Of a stretch of DNA of 64,000 nucleotides, positions 1-9,209 are shown in pieces. Source of the DNA: Sphingobium sp. Z007. Its GTDB lineage: Bacteria; Pseudomonadota; Alphaproteobacteria; Sphingomonadales; Sphingomonadaceae. The notes under the pieces are model-generated. The model was not told the DNA's origin and ran no database searches. It saw only the letters and a program-made list of their open reading frames with translations. Each line of letters opens with the position of its first letter. Positions within the stretch are counted from its first letter, which is position 1. The position numbers were made by a program, and so were the translations under genes. The DNA is taken from positions 2,356,001 through 2,420,000 of the forward strand of contig NZ_FBXK01000005.1 in the NCBI RefSeq assembly GCF_900013425.1, given 5' to 3'.

Positions 1-2
1 TC

Positions 3-1397
3 GGCAGCGCCGCCGCTTTGTCGGCTACACCGGCCATCGCCCGCGCCGCATCCGGTGCGGCCGTCGCGCCCGGCCCGGTCAACCCGCTGGTCAAGCAACG
101 CGCCGATGCCCAGGTCTTCCGCCATGACGACGGCTTTTACTATCTTACCGGCTCCGTCCCCGAATATGACCGGCTGGTGCTGCGCCGATCCAAGACGATC
201 GCGGGCCTTGCCACCGCGACCGAAGCGGTGCTGTGGCGCCACGAAGCCAGCGGCCCGCGCTCGGGCTTCCTCTGGGCGCCCGAACTGCACCAGATCGACG
301 GCAAGTGGATCATGTATTTCGCGGCCGGCCCCAGCGGCGGCGGCGATGACGTGTTCCGCATCCGCACCTATGCCGTCATCTGCGACGGCGCCGATCCCAT
401 GACAGGCAAATGGAGCGTGCTGGGCGAACTGCAGACGCCCTGGGACAGTTTCAACCTCGATTCCACCGTCTTCACGCACAAGGGCGTCCGCTACATGGTG
501 TGGGCGCAGCGCGAGCCGGGGATCGAAACCAACAGCAATCTCTACATCGCCAAGCTGGAATCGCCATTGAAGTTGGGCAGCCAGGTCACGCGCATCGCGG
601 TGCCGACGCTCGACTGGGAGATACGCGGCTATAAGGTGGCCGAAGCCCCCGCTGTCCTGCACCGTAACGGCCGCCTGTTCATGACCTATTCGGCCAGCGC
701 CACCGACGCGCGCTATTGCCTGGGCCTGCTGAGCGCCGACGAAAATGCCGACCTGCTCGACGCCAAAAGCTGGGCCAAGTCGCCGCAGCCCGTCTTCGTC
801 ACCAACAGCGCCACCAGCGTCTTTGGCCCCGGCCACAACAGCTTCACCGTGGACGAACAGGGCCGCGACATCCTCGTCTATCATGGCCGCGATTATGAGG
901 CGATCCAGGGCGATCCGCTGTTCAATCCGGACCGCCACACCCGCGTCCAGCGGCTCTATTACACCGCCGACGGCACCCCCGATTTCGGCGTGCCGGTGGG
1001 CAATGGCCCGCTGCCCGAACGCTTCATTTCGTCCACCGACCCCAAGCGGCTGATGGCGCATGACGGCAAGCAACTGGTCGCGGGCAACCCGTCACTGGCG
1101 CAGACGCAGTTCCGCCAGCTGCCCGGCCGCGCCGGCGCCCGCAGCATCATGCTGTCGCCGATATTGCTGCCGGACCATTATCTGGTCGCGGGCCAGGATG
1201 GATCGCTGACCCTGCAACCGGACAGCAAGAGCGCCGATTTCGCCCTGCGCAGCCAGTTCGTCCGCTTCGATGAAAAGACGCTGCACGCCGCGCGGTTCGT
1301 GTCCATCGCTGTGCCGGGCAAAGCCATCGGCCTGTCCGCGGACCAGTTGACGCTGGTGGCCAGCCGCGATCCCAGCGCTTGGTGGCATATCGACTGA
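3..1397 (+). CDS. GH43 family arabinan-type glycoside hydrolase, 5' partial
   Basis: The reading frame is open from the first complete codon, so the true start lies upstream of the window. The first visible residues are small and alanine-rich, like the end of a signal peptide, so the enzyme is probably exported. The five-bladed propeller signature of GH43 is visible: a catalytic-base Asp in ADAQVF (about residue 30 counted from the TTG at 18), WAPEL, an Asp in FNLDSTVF (about 148) and the acid Glu in VAEAPAVL (about 209). The His-containing segment GPGHNSF follows. GH43 enzymes cleave alpha-L-arabinofuranosyl or beta-xylosyl links. The last 120 residues are beta-rich and loosely resemble an AbfB-type sugar-binding domain; this is uncertain. 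It precedes a TonB receptor and another glycosidase on the same strand, which suggests a plant polysaccharide utilisation cluster. Family is confident, substrate is not. Confidence 0.85.
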   Translation, partial: GSAAALSATPAIARAASGAAVAPGPVNPLVKQRADAQVFRHDDGFYYLTGSVPEYDRLVLRRSKTIAGLATATEAVLWRHEASGPRSGFLWAPELHQIDGKWIMYFAAGPSGGGDDVFRIRTYAVICDGADPMTGKWSVLGELQTPWDSFNLDSTVFTHKGVRYMVWAQREPGIETNSNLYIAKLESPLKLGSQVTRIAVPTLDWEIRGYKVAEAPAVLHRNGRLFMTYSASATDARYCLGLLSADENADLLDAKSWAKSPQPVFVTNSATSVFGPGHNSFTVDEQGRDILVYHGRDYEAIQGDPLFNPDRHTRVQRLYYTADGTPDFGVPVGNGPLPERFISSTDPKRLMAHDGKQLVAGNPSLAQTQFRQLPGRAGARSIMLSPILLPDHYLVAGQDGSLTLQPDSKSADFALRSQFVRFDEKTLHAARFVSIAVPGKAIGLSADQLTLVASRDPSAWWHID

Positions 1398-1427
1398 AAT
1401 AATAACTCTGACAATTTGATATTGTAT

Positions 1428-1459
1428 GGGCGTCCAGCGATCCACTGGGCGCCCTTTTT
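1428..1459 (+). terminator. Rho-independent terminator after the GH43 gene
   Basis: A GC-rich hairpin (GGGCG...CGCCC with imperfect inner pairing) is followed directly by a run of five T, 31 bases past the GH43 stop codon. It separates the hydrolase from the TonB receptor, so the two are probably transcribed separately. The 249 bases from 1398 to 1646 hold this hairpin and presumably the receptor promoter; I see no further gene there. Confidence 0.6.
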
Positions 1460-1646
1460 CCATCTGTCACCTCGCAGCACCCTAGCCAAAAGGCCGGTTA
1501 TCCCTGCGTGCGGCAATAATATCACATCGCTGAAATTTCCCTGCAATGCCCTGCAAAATTCCGCTTGCGATTCATTTGTCGGAGCAATAATTAGTCCGAG
1601 TAATTCACGCATGGCCGAGGGCCAGCTCCAGGGGAGGATTTTCGAT

Positions 1647-4472
1647 ATGGCGATCAAGCCGATTGCACTGGGTTCCGCATCGTTGCTCGCGCTGATGCTC
1701 GCGGGCGCCGCCCAGGCCCAGACCGTTCCAGCCGCGCCGCAGGCTAGCCCGCAGGACGAAGCCGCCGATATCGTCGTCACCGGCGTCCGCGCCTCGATCG
1801 TCGGCGCCCTCAACGTCCGCAAGAATTCGACCCAGATCGTCGATTCGATCGTCTCGGAAGACGTCGGCAAGCTGCCCGACAACAATGTGGTCGAAGCGCT
1901 CCAGCGCGTGACCGGCATCCAGGTCACCGACCGCGCTGGTGGCGAAACCGCCGGCATCACCATTCGCGGCCTGACCGATCCGCTGACCACGCTCAACGGC
2001 CGCAACATCTTCACCGCCGCCGGTACGTCCTTCGCGTTGCAGGACATCTCGGCCAACCTCGTCAAGCAGATCGACGTTTACAAGACCCGCTCGCCCGACC
2101 AGCTGGAAACCGGCCTTGCCGGCCAGATCGACGTCCAGACCCGTCGCCCGCTCGATTTCGACGGCTTCACCATTTCCGGCCTGGCGCGCGGCGTCTATTC
2201 GGAACTGGCGGACAAATATAATCCCAACGTCGCCCTTCTGGTCAGCAACCGCTGGGAAACCGGCATCGGCGACATCGGCTTCCTGGTGAACGCCAGCTAC
2301 ACCAAGGCCCAGTATCGCAACCAGAATCTCCAGGCCGGGGCCATGATCCCGTTCGCCACCGAAACCCCGCCCGCCGGTTCGGGCCTGACCCCGTTGCAGC
2401 GCATCTTCCCTGGCGGCCAGAATGAAAACTGGACGCCGGGCCTCGACGCCGGTCTGCCGACCGCTCCGGGATCGACGCTCAATATCAATGGCGTCGAAAC
2501 CCCCTATTATCTGTCGCGCGACGCGGTCATCGCGTCGGACCTCTACGGCAAGCGGGAACGTCCCTCGATCAATGCCGCGCTGCAGTGGGCCCCCAATGAC
2601 AGCTCGGTCTATACGGCCGAAGTCTTCTACACCGGCTTCCGGGGCGAAACCTTCAACAGCCTGCACTTCAGCTTTGCCGACTGGTGGGGCGACCTGCCGG
2701 CCGACGTCGCCAACAGCTTTGAACTCTATGAAGGCACGAACATCATCAAGTCGCGGCAGATGGGGTCCGTAGCGGGCTTCAACAGCGGCGACAGGGCCAC
2801 CAATAAGACCGACAGCTATGTCTATGCCCTCAATGCCAAGTGGGATGTGGGCAGCAACGGCAAGATTTCGGCCGACGTCGCCTATCAGGACAGCAAGAAC
2901 GAGACGAGCTTCTTCGCCATCCGCACCGATCGCGGGCCGCTCGACATCGATGTCGATTTCAACGCCGGTGGCGGCCTGCCTGCTTACAGCTTCGGCAACC
3001 AGGAAGTGCTGACCGACGCCAGCAAATGGACCGTGGGCAACCTGTTCGACAGCGGCACGAAGACGGCCGGCAGCGCGCTGACCCTGATGCTGGACGGCGA
3101 ATATAAGTGGGACGACGGCTTCCTGCGCCGCATCAAGGCGGGCTTCCGCTATGACAACCGCGATGCCGACTCCTCTGTGCGCGACCAGGGCGCCGGTGGC
3201 CTGGGCATCACGCTAGACGCGCTTGGCGAAGGCACACCCTTCACCAACAGCGGCTTCTTCGATGGCCGCGCCGACGTTCCGACCAGCTGGGTGCTGGCCG
3301 ATCCGCGCAGCATGGACAAGGACGCCATCCGCCAACTGTACCGCGCCGTCGCGCCCGGCCTGCTGCTGTCGGACCAGCTGACCTTCGGCCGCGTGTTCAG
3401 CATCAACGAAAGCAATCTGGCCGCCTATATCGTCGCCGATGGCGAGCTGGAAATCTTCGGCCGTCCGCTCCAGTTGCAGGGCGGCGTGCGCTTCGTCGCG
3501 ATCGACACCCTCTACGACTATTTCGATCGCGGGAATAATTTCGCGCAGACCACGGTGTCCACCGGTTCGGAGAAATTCCTGCCGTCCTTCACCGCGCGCT
3601 ACAACATCACCGACAATCTGCGCATCCGCTTCAACTATGGCGAAACGCTGCGCCGTCCGGCCTTTGGCGATCTCAATCCCAATCTGGCGCTCGGCGGCGA
3701 TCTGTCGCGCGTCGGCTTCGGCACGGGCTCGTCGGGCAACCCCAATTTGCGGGCGACCCATTCGAAGAATATCGACCTTGCGGTCGAATGGTATTTCGAA
3801 CGCAACAGCGCCATCTATGCGACGGCTTTCCAGCGCAAGATCAACGGCCTGGTCGTGCCGCTGACCGTGCGGGAATTCATCCCCAACAACTATCTGCCGC
3901 GTAACGAAACCTACACCGAGTTCTTCAACATCACCCGCCCGGCCAATGCGTCGAACGGCACGCTCAAGGGGCTGGAACTGGGACTGACCTACTTCCCCTC
4001 CTACCTGCCCTCGGTCCTCGACGGCCTCGGCTTCACCGGCAGCGCGACGATCCTGGACTCCGAACAGACGATCCCCGTCGTCAACAATGCAGGCGAGATC
4101 ACCGGCACCGCCAAGTCCGCCTTCTTCGGCGTGTCGAAGCTGTCCTACAACGCTACGCTGGCTTATGACAAAGGCCCGGTCGGCGCCCGCCTGTCCTATA
4201 TCTGGCGCAAGGGGTTCCTGAACAACAATGAAGCCCGTGCCTTCGCCAACCCGATCGGCATGTGGCGCGCCCCTGAAAAGAGCCTGGACTTCCAGCTCAC
4301 CCTGAACGTGAACGAGGATATCGGCATCACCTTCGACGCAGTGAACATCACCAAGGCGAAGCAGCAGAATTATTACAAGTTCGGCGATGTCGGCAACCCG
4401 ACCGAGTTCAACTCCAGCACGCTGCTGATCGACCGCACTTTCGCGCTGGGCGTCCGTTTCAAGTTCGACTAA
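1647..4472 (+). CDS. TonB-dependent receptor (carbohydrate-uptake type)
   Basis: This is a 941-residue outer-membrane receptor. The ATG at 1647 is chosen because GGGGAGGA lies just upstream and the product then begins with a signal peptide ending in AGAAQAQ. The plug domain follows with DIVVTGVRAS and the segment KLPDNNVVEALQRVTGIQV, typical of the Xanthomonas/Caulobacter subfamily of TonB receptors used for oligosaccharide uptake. The C terminus ends in aromatic-hydrophobic strands (FALGVRFKFD), as expected for the last beta strand of a 22-stranded barrel. It would import oligosaccharides using TonB-ExbBD energy. Its position between a GH43 enzyme and an (alpha/alpha)6 glycosidase implies an arabinose-containing glycan as ligand, which is inference. 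The length is normal for the family. Confidence 0.93.
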   Translation: MAIKPIALGSASLLALMLAGAAQAQTVPAAPQASPQDEAADIVVTGVRASIVGALNVRKNSTQIVDSIVSEDVGKLPDNNVVEALQRVTGIQVTDRAGGETAGITIRGLTDPLTTLNGRNIFTAAGTSFALQDISANLVKQIDVYKTRSPDQLETGLAGQIDVQTRRPLDFDGFTISGLARGVYSELADKYNPNVALLVSNRWETGIGDIGFLVNASYTKAQYRNQNLQAGAMIPFATETPPAGSGLTPLQRIFPGGQNENWTPGLDAGLPTAPGSTLNINGVETPYYLSRDAVIASDLYGKRERPSINAALQWAPNDSSVYTAEVFYTGFRGETFNSLHFSFADWWGDLPADVANSFELYEGTNIIKSRQMGSVAGFNSGDRATNKTDSYVYALNAKWDVGSNGKISADVAYQDSKNETSFFAIRTDRGPLDIDVDFNAGGGLPAYSFGNQEVLTDASKWTVGNLFDSGTKTAGSALTLMLDGEYKWDDGFLRRIKAGFRYDNRDADSSVRDQGAGGLGITLDALGEGTPFTNSGFFDGRADVPTSWVLADPRSMDKDAIRQLYRAVAPGLLLSDQLTFGRVFSINESNLAAYIVADGELEIFGRPLQLQGGVRFVAIDTLYDYFDRGNNFAQTTVSTGSEKFLPSFTARYNITDNLRIRFNYGETLRRPAFGDLNPNLALGGDLSRVGFGTGSSGNPNLRATHSKNIDLAVEWYFERNSAIYATAFQRKINGLVVPLTVREFIPNNYLPRNETYTEFFNITRPANASNGTLKGLELGLTYFPSYLPSVLDGLGFTGSATILDSEQTIPVVNNAGEITGTAKSAFFGVSKLSYNATLAYDKGPVGARLSYIWRKGFLNNNEARAFANPIGMWRAPEKSLDFQLTLNVNEDIGITFDAVNITKAKQQNYYKFGDVGNPTEFNSSTLLIDRTFALGVRFKFD

Positions 4473-4478
4473 GCGCCC

Positions 4479-4556
4479 CATGGGATGCGGCGTCTCCTCG
4501 CCGCGTCCCATGATTGGCGGCCGTATCGGGACACTCTCCAGTCCCGGACGGCCGCC
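4479..4556 (+). other. Two consecutive strong hairpins between receptor and glycosidase genes
   Basis: Two long inverted repeats follow each other in the receptor-glycosidase gap. The first (4479-4512) has arms CATGGGAtGCGGCG and CGCCGCgTCCCATG. The second (4516-4556) has arms GGCGGCCGTatCGGGAC and GTCCCGgACGGCCGCC. Neither has a T run, so they look more like RNA stabilisers or attenuating structures within a shared transcript than simple terminators. Confidence 0.5.
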
Positions 4557-4587
4557 ATATTTGTTTGTGGATCACAGGGAGGATGCG

Positions 4588-6612
4588 ATGCGCGCCATGA
4601 AGATGCTGTTGCTGGCCGGGGCCGCGATGGTCGGGATCGGCGCAGCGCAGCCGCCCGCCGCGATGGACACGACCGCCATCGCCGCCCGACGCTTCGGCAA
4701 TGACGCACCCTGGTATCGCGACCGCATCCCCTTCTTCGAATCGGCCGACCCGACGATCGACGCCGTTTATTATTATCGCTGGCAGGTGTATCGCGCACAT
4801 CAGCGCGATCTGGGCGCCGAAGGCTATATCACCACCGAATTTGCCGACGATGTGGATTGGCAACGCCATCCCTATGCCAGCCTGAACGATGCCAGTGGAT
4901 TCCATATCGGCGAAGGGCGCTGGCTGAACGACCGGCGCTTCGCCGACGATTATATCCATTTCATGTATGCCAGCGGCGGCAACGACCGTCACTTCACCGA
5001 TCATATGGCCGATTCGGTGTGGGGCCGTTATCTGGTCGACGGCGACCGCGACGGCGCGCTGCGCCATCTGCCGGTCATGAACCATATCTACCGCCTGTGG
5101 GACGACAAGTTCGACTTCGACAAGGGCCTTTATTTCGTCGAGCCGCTACTGGACGCCACTGAATATACCGTCTCTTCGATCGATGCGTCGGGCGGCAAGG
5201 ACGGGTTCCGAGGCGGCGACGCCTTCCGCCCGTCGGTCAACGCCTATATGTTCGCCAATGCCCGCGCGCTGGCGAACATGGCGGCGATGGCCGGGAACGC
5301 TAGCATGGCCGCCGACTACACCGCCCGCGCCGACGCCCTGCAACAACGCGTGCTGGCCCACCTGTGGAGCGAGAAGCTCACCCATTTCATCGACCGGCAC
5401 CAGTCGCGCAAGAACGAGTTCGTCCGCTATTGGGAGCCGATCCGCAATCGCGAACTGGTCGGCTACCTCCCCTGGATGTTCGAGCTCGTCCCCGACGACC
5501 CGAAATATGCCGCCGCCTGGACGCACCTGCTCGACCCCGCCTCGCTCGCCGGCAAGGCGGGGATGCGTACGGTGGAGGCCAGTTACGAATATTATATGCG
5601 CCAATATCGCTATCTGGGCACCGCCCCGGAATGTCAGTGGAACGGCCCGATCTGGCCCTATCAGACGACCCAGATACTCCATGGCATGGCCAACCTGCTC
5701 GATCATGCCAGGGCGACCGGCCCTGTCACCCGCAGCATCTATATGCGCCTGCTGCGCCAATATGCCGCGCTCCATTATCAGGGCGAAAGGCTGGATATCG
5801 AGGAGGATTATCACCCCGAAACCGGCAAGCCGATCGTCGGCCTCGACCGCAGCCACCATTATTTCCATTCCGGCTTCAACGATCTTGTGTTGACCGGCCT
5901 GGTCGGCATCCGTCCCCGCGCCGACGATGTGTTGGAGGTGAACCCGCTGCTGCCCGACGCCGCCGATCCGCAATCGCTCGCCTGGTTCCGGGCGCAGGAC
6001 GTCCCCTATCATGGCCACAAGATCGCGGTGACATGGGACGCGGACGGCAGCCATTACGGGCGCGGCCAGGGGCTTTCGATCGAAGTGGATGGCAAAGAAG
6101 TCGCCCGTCGCGACACGCTGGGCCGCGTCGAAATCCCGGTCGCGCGCGTCGCGACGCCCGCGATCGCCCGTCCGATCAACCGCGCGGTGCAACTGGTGCG
6201 GGGGCAGTTTCCGATCGGGTCAGCCTCCAGCAACAGCGACCCGGAAAATATCCATGACGCGATAGACGGGCGGACATGGTTCTTCCCCGAATTGCCCAAC
6301 GGCTGGTCGTCCGCCCCCTCTCCGACGCCGCAATGGTACGCAATCGATTTAGGCAAGCCGGTCGATCTCGCCCGCGCCGAACTGGCCTTCTTTGCCGATG
6401 GCAAGGGCTTCGCCGTGCCGCAAAGCTATAGGCTCCAGGCCTGGTTCGATGGTGCCTGGCACGACATCGCGACGCCCAAGCGCAGCCCGGTCGCCAACGG
6501 TATCACGGACATCCGCTGGCCGCGACTCCAAATCAGCAAAGTGCGCCTGCACTTCACCCAGTCGAGGGGTAAAGCGACTCGCCTGGCCGAATTTAAATTA
6601 TTTGGAGAGTGA
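4588..6612 (+). CDS. Secreted (alpha/alpha)6-type glycoside hydrolase with C-terminal discoidin-like domain
   Basis: The start is ATG 4588, behind AGGGAGGATG and followed by a short signal peptide (MRAMKMLLLAGAAMVGIGAAQ); the product is 674 residues. The central 450 residues resemble the six-hairpin glycosidase fold of the MGH1/trehalase-like group: WEPIRNRELVGYLPWMF, ECQWNGPIWPYQTTQ and the HYFHSGFNDLVLTGL segment near the end of the barrel. The last 140 residues (ASSNSDPENIHDAIDGRTWF through the final LAEFKLFGE) match an F5/8 type C or CBM32-like sugar-binding domain. It lies directly downstream of a TonB receptor, so it probably trims side chains of the imported or surface-bound glycan. 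I cannot assign the exact GH family or linkage; beta-L-arabinofuranosidase-like families are possible. Confidence 0.8.
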   Translation: MRAMKMLLLAGAAMVGIGAAQPPAAMDTTAIAARRFGNDAPWYRDRIPFFESADPTIDAVYYYRWQVYRAHQRDLGAEGYITTEFADDVDWQRHPYASLNDASGFHIGEGRWLNDRRFADDYIHFMYASGGNDRHFTDHMADSVWGRYLVDGDRDGALRHLPVMNHIYRLWDDKFDFDKGLYFVEPLLDATEYTVSSIDASGGKDGFRGGDAFRPSVNAYMFANARALANMAAMAGNASMAADYTARADALQQRVLAHLWSEKLTHFIDRHQSRKNEFVRYWEPIRNRELVGYLPWMFELVPDDPKYAAAWTHLLDPASLAGKAGMRTVEASYEYYMRQYRYLGTAPECQWNGPIWPYQTTQILHGMANLLDHARATGPVTRSIYMRLLRQYAALHYQGERLDIEEDYHPETGKPIVGLDRSHHYFHSGFNDLVLTGLVGIRPRADDVLEVNPLLPDAADPQSLAWFRAQDVPYHGHKIAVTWDADGSHYGRGQGLSIEVDGKEVARRDTLGRVEIPVARVATPAIARPINRAVQLVRGQFPIGSASSNSDPENIHDAIDGRTWFFPELPNGWSSAPSPTPQWYAIDLGKPVDLARAELAFFADGKGFAVPQSYRLQAWFDGAWHDIATPKRSPVANGITDIRWPRLQISKVRLHFTQSRGKATRLAEFKLFGE

Positions 6613-6701
6613 GATACGAACGACGGGTCGAAACCCTCCATTGCCGGTCCATCTTTTCTGGCCAGCGCAGGAAAGGAATGATACAGCCCGACATAAGTTA
6701 A

Positions 6702-7373
6702 ATGACGCAGTTACGCCCCCCTTCCCGTCCCGGCATTTATGCCAAAGGCACCGAAACGGTCGACGCCATCTTGAAGGCGGCTATGGACGTGCTGATTGAC
6801 GAGGGGGCGGACGCCTTCACCATCCGCCGCATCGCCGCGCGTTGCGACATGAAGGTGGGCAATGTCAGCTATCATTTTCCGCGCAAGGACATGCTGATCC
6901 AGGTGCTCCTGGACGAACTGGTCGACAGCTATGGCAAGCTGCTCGACGAAGTCGTGCGCAAGCCCGGCCTGAACGCCGAAGAGCGGCTGAAGCTGGTCAT
7001 CATCCTGTGCCTTGACGATATCGGGTCAAAGCGGACTACCCATCTTTTCACCGAATTATGGGCGCTGGCCAATCACAACCCCTTCGTCGCAGAGCGGGTC
7101 AAGGCCTTCTACGATCGGGTCCATGGCGTGATCGGCGACCATGTCGCCGCGATCAATCCGGCGCTGTCCGCCGAAGATGTCCGCACCGTCGCCCTGTTCA
7201 TCAGTGCCACGATGGAGGGCGCCACGCCGTTCCTGGGGCATGGCAAGCCCTGGGCCGACAAGATGCCTGCTTTCACCGCGCTTGCCGTCCAGTCGCTGGT
7301 AGCGCTGGCCCGCAATGCGTCCTCGGCGGACATCACTGCCCTCGCCCCCGCGCGCGAACCCGAACTGGCCTGA
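6702..7373 (+). CDS. TetR/AcrR family transcriptional regulator
   Basis: This 223-residue protein has an N-terminal helix-turn-helix of the TetR type (AFTIRRIAARCDMKVGNVSYHFPRKDMLI, residues about 38-65). A helical ligand-binding domain follows that would dimerise. It lies between the glycosidase and the amine dehydrogenase operon, all on the same strand, with a 119-base gap before the dehydrogenase large-subunit gene. It could control either neighbour. The position directly before the dehydrogenase operon favours that target, but no operator palindrome is convincing enough to report. Confidence 0.85.
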   Translation: MTQLRPPSRPGIYAKGTETVDAILKAAMDVLIDEGADAFTIRRIAARCDMKVGNVSYHFPRKDMLIQVLLDELVDSYGKLLDEVVRKPGLNAEERLKLVIILCLDDIGSKRTTHLFTELWALANHNPFVAERVKAFYDRVHGVIGDHVAAINPALSAEDVRTVALFISATMEGATPFLGHGKPWADKMPAFTALAVQSLVALARNASSADITALAPAREPELA

Positions 7374-7492
7374 CACCAAAACGCTGCGCCGCAACATTTA
7401 TTTGTTGCTATGGCGTTTCGCCCTCTTGACCAAATCTGGACAGCTGTCAAACCTTGTCCCTGACGCCGCAGGGATCAGGGGGATCAGCCAGC

Positions 7493-8668
7493 ATGTCGAA
7501 GACCAGTTCCAGGATATTCGCCGCAGCCCTGTGCGGATCGCTGCTCGCCAGCGCCGCACTGGCGCAGGCCGCACCGGCCGATAGCAAGGCCTCGGTCGAA
7601 CCCGAAGAATCCGATACGCTGACCATCGATCCGCCCAAGCCGACATGGTTCTTTGTCGATGGCGGGTGGGACATGCCCGGCACCAGCATCTTCGACAGCG
7701 AAAGCGGCAAGATGAAGGGCATGGTGGAGACCCGCCGCCTGGCCGACATGGCGATCGATCCGCTGGGCCGATATTATTATGTCGCCGAGACTATTTGGTC
7801 GAAAAACGATCGCGGCACGCGACAAGACATGGTGACCGTCTATGACAGCAAGACGCTGAACCTGGTCACGGAAATTGCGATGCCGGGCCGCCTGTTGATC
7901 GGATCGCGCAAGAATAATTTCATCATCAGCGACGATGGCAAGACTGGCTATGTCTATGATTTCAGCCCGACATCAGGCGTCAACATCGTCGATCTGGTCA
8001 AGCGCAAGCTGGTCACCGCGATCGAATTGCCCGGCTGCGCCAGCCTGATGCCCAATCCGGGCGTCGGCTTCTCCGCGCTCTGCTCCGACGGGTCGATCGC
8101 CACCGTGGCGATCAAGGGGACGAAGGCGGACATCACCCACACCGCCTCCTTCTTCGCCGCCAGCGACGATCCGATCTTCGACAATTTCGCCTATGACCGG
8201 ATCAAGAAGCAGACGACCTTCCTGACCTATACCGGCCAGATCTACACCGCCAAGATCAGCGCGACGCCCACCGTGTCCGCGCCCTTCTCGATCCAGGCGG
8301 CGGCCGGCATCCGCGTCGGCGACGCCAAGCCGCTCGACGTCAACTGGTATCCCGGCGGACGCCAGCCGATGGCGCTGCACCGCGCGACCGGCATGCTGTT
8401 CGTGCTGATGCACAAGGGCGAATATTGGTCGCACAAGGCATCTGGCGACGAAGTGTGGCAGGTCGATGTTGCCGCGCAGAAGGTGGTGAAGCGCTTCGTA
8501 CTCAAGGAGCCTATGAACAATATCGAAGTGTCCCAGACCGACAAGCCCCTGCTCTACATGAACGGCGAAAAGGGCGAAGTGCTGGTGCTGGACATCGCCA
8601 CCGGCGAGGAAAAGCACAACATCGAAAAGGCCGGCGGCGGCATTATCACCGTGCTGGAGCCGTCCTGA
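7493..8668 (+). CDS. mauB: TTQ-dependent amine dehydrogenase large (alpha) subunit, MauB/AauB family
   Basis: The start at 7493 gives a signal peptide (MSKTSSRIFAAALCGSLLASAALAQA) and a 391-residue precursor, the usual size. The rest is a seven-bladed propeller of the methylamine/aromatic amine dehydrogenase heavy chain. Recognisable segments are DMVTVYDSKTLNLV, the paired cysteine region GCASLMPNPGVGFSALCSDG, FSIQAAAGIRVGD and GGRQPMALHRATGMLFVLMH. With the small subunit it forms an alpha2beta2 periplasmic enzyme that oxidises primary amines to aldehyde and ammonia. It starts a tight operon in the order B-E-D-A. There is no mauF before it and no amicyanin gene after the cluster, an arrangement closer to aromatic amine dehydrogenase (aau) than to methylamine dehydrogenase (mau). 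Substrate remains open. Confidence 0.9.
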   Translation: MSKTSSRIFAAALCGSLLASAALAQAAPADSKASVEPEESDTLTIDPPKPTWFFVDGGWDMPGTSIFDSESGKMKGMVETRRLADMAIDPLGRYYYVAETIWSKNDRGTRQDMVTVYDSKTLNLVTEIAMPGRLLIGSRKNNFIISDDGKTGYVYDFSPTSGVNIVDLVKRKLVTAIELPGCASLMPNPGVGFSALCSDGSIATVAIKGTKADITHTASFFAASDDPIFDNFAYDRIKKQTTFLTYTGQIYTAKISATPTVSAPFSIQAAAGIRVGDAKPLDVNWYPGGRQPMALHRATGMLFVLMHKGEYWSHKASGDEVWQVDVAAQKVVKRFVLKEPMNNIEVSQTDKPLLYMNGEKGEVLVLDIATGEEKHNIEKAGGGIITVLEPS

Positions 8669-8670
8669 CC

Positions 8671-9207
8671 ATGGTGTTGGGGGAGCAGTTGCTGGCCCTG
8701 TCAGGCCTCGCCGCCTCGATCGCCGTCGGCCTGCTCTTCCTGGTCGCGGGTATCGACCAGTGGCGGCATCGCGCACTGCTGCCCGGCGTCATTGCCAATT
8801 ATCGCCTGCTGCCCCGGCGGCTGATCGTCCCCGCCGCGCGATTGCTGCCTGTGGTGGAGGTCGCCACCGGTGCCGCGCTGCTGATCGGGTTGCGCCCGTT
8901 GCCGCAGTTGCTGGGCATAGCGCTGCTGCTGTTGTTCGCCGCGGCCATGGCGATCAATATCGCGCGCGGGCGCGGCCATATCGATTGCGGCTGCGGCCAT
9001 GGCGCGCTGCGCCATGCGATAGGCTGGCCGCTGGCGATCCGCAACGCCGCGCTGGCCGCACTACTGGCGCTCCGCCTGCCCACGCCGCCCGCCTTCGGCG
9101 CGATCGACATCGCCACGGCGCTTGCCGCCGGTGTCGCCATCGCGCTGCTGTGCCTGCTCTTCCAGTCGCTGGCCGCGCTCGCCGCGTCGCCCGCTCATCG
9201 GAGATAA
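8671..9207 (+). CDS. mauE: MauE-like membrane protein of amine dehydrogenase maturation
   Basis: The ATG at 8671 begins two bases after the stop of the large-subunit gene. The 178-residue product has about five hydrophobic segments (for example LLALSGLAASIAVGLLFLVA and LLGIALLLLFAAAMAINIA). It carries the MauE-type cysteine motif GHIDCGCGHG in a loop. MauE belongs to the DoxX/MauE redox-membrane superfamily and is needed with MauD to form or stabilise the six-disulfide small subunit. Coupling to mauD (two-base gap) fits that role. Confidence 0.85.
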   Translation: MVLGEQLLALSGLAASIAVGLLFLVAGIDQWRHRALLPGVIANYRLLPRRLIVPAARLLPVVEVATGAALLIGLRPLPQLLGIALLLLFAAAMAINIARGRGHIDCGCGHGALRHAIGWPLAIRNAALAALLALRLPTPPAFGAIDIATALAAGVAIALLCLLFQSLAALAASPAHRR

Positions 9208-9209
9208 CC

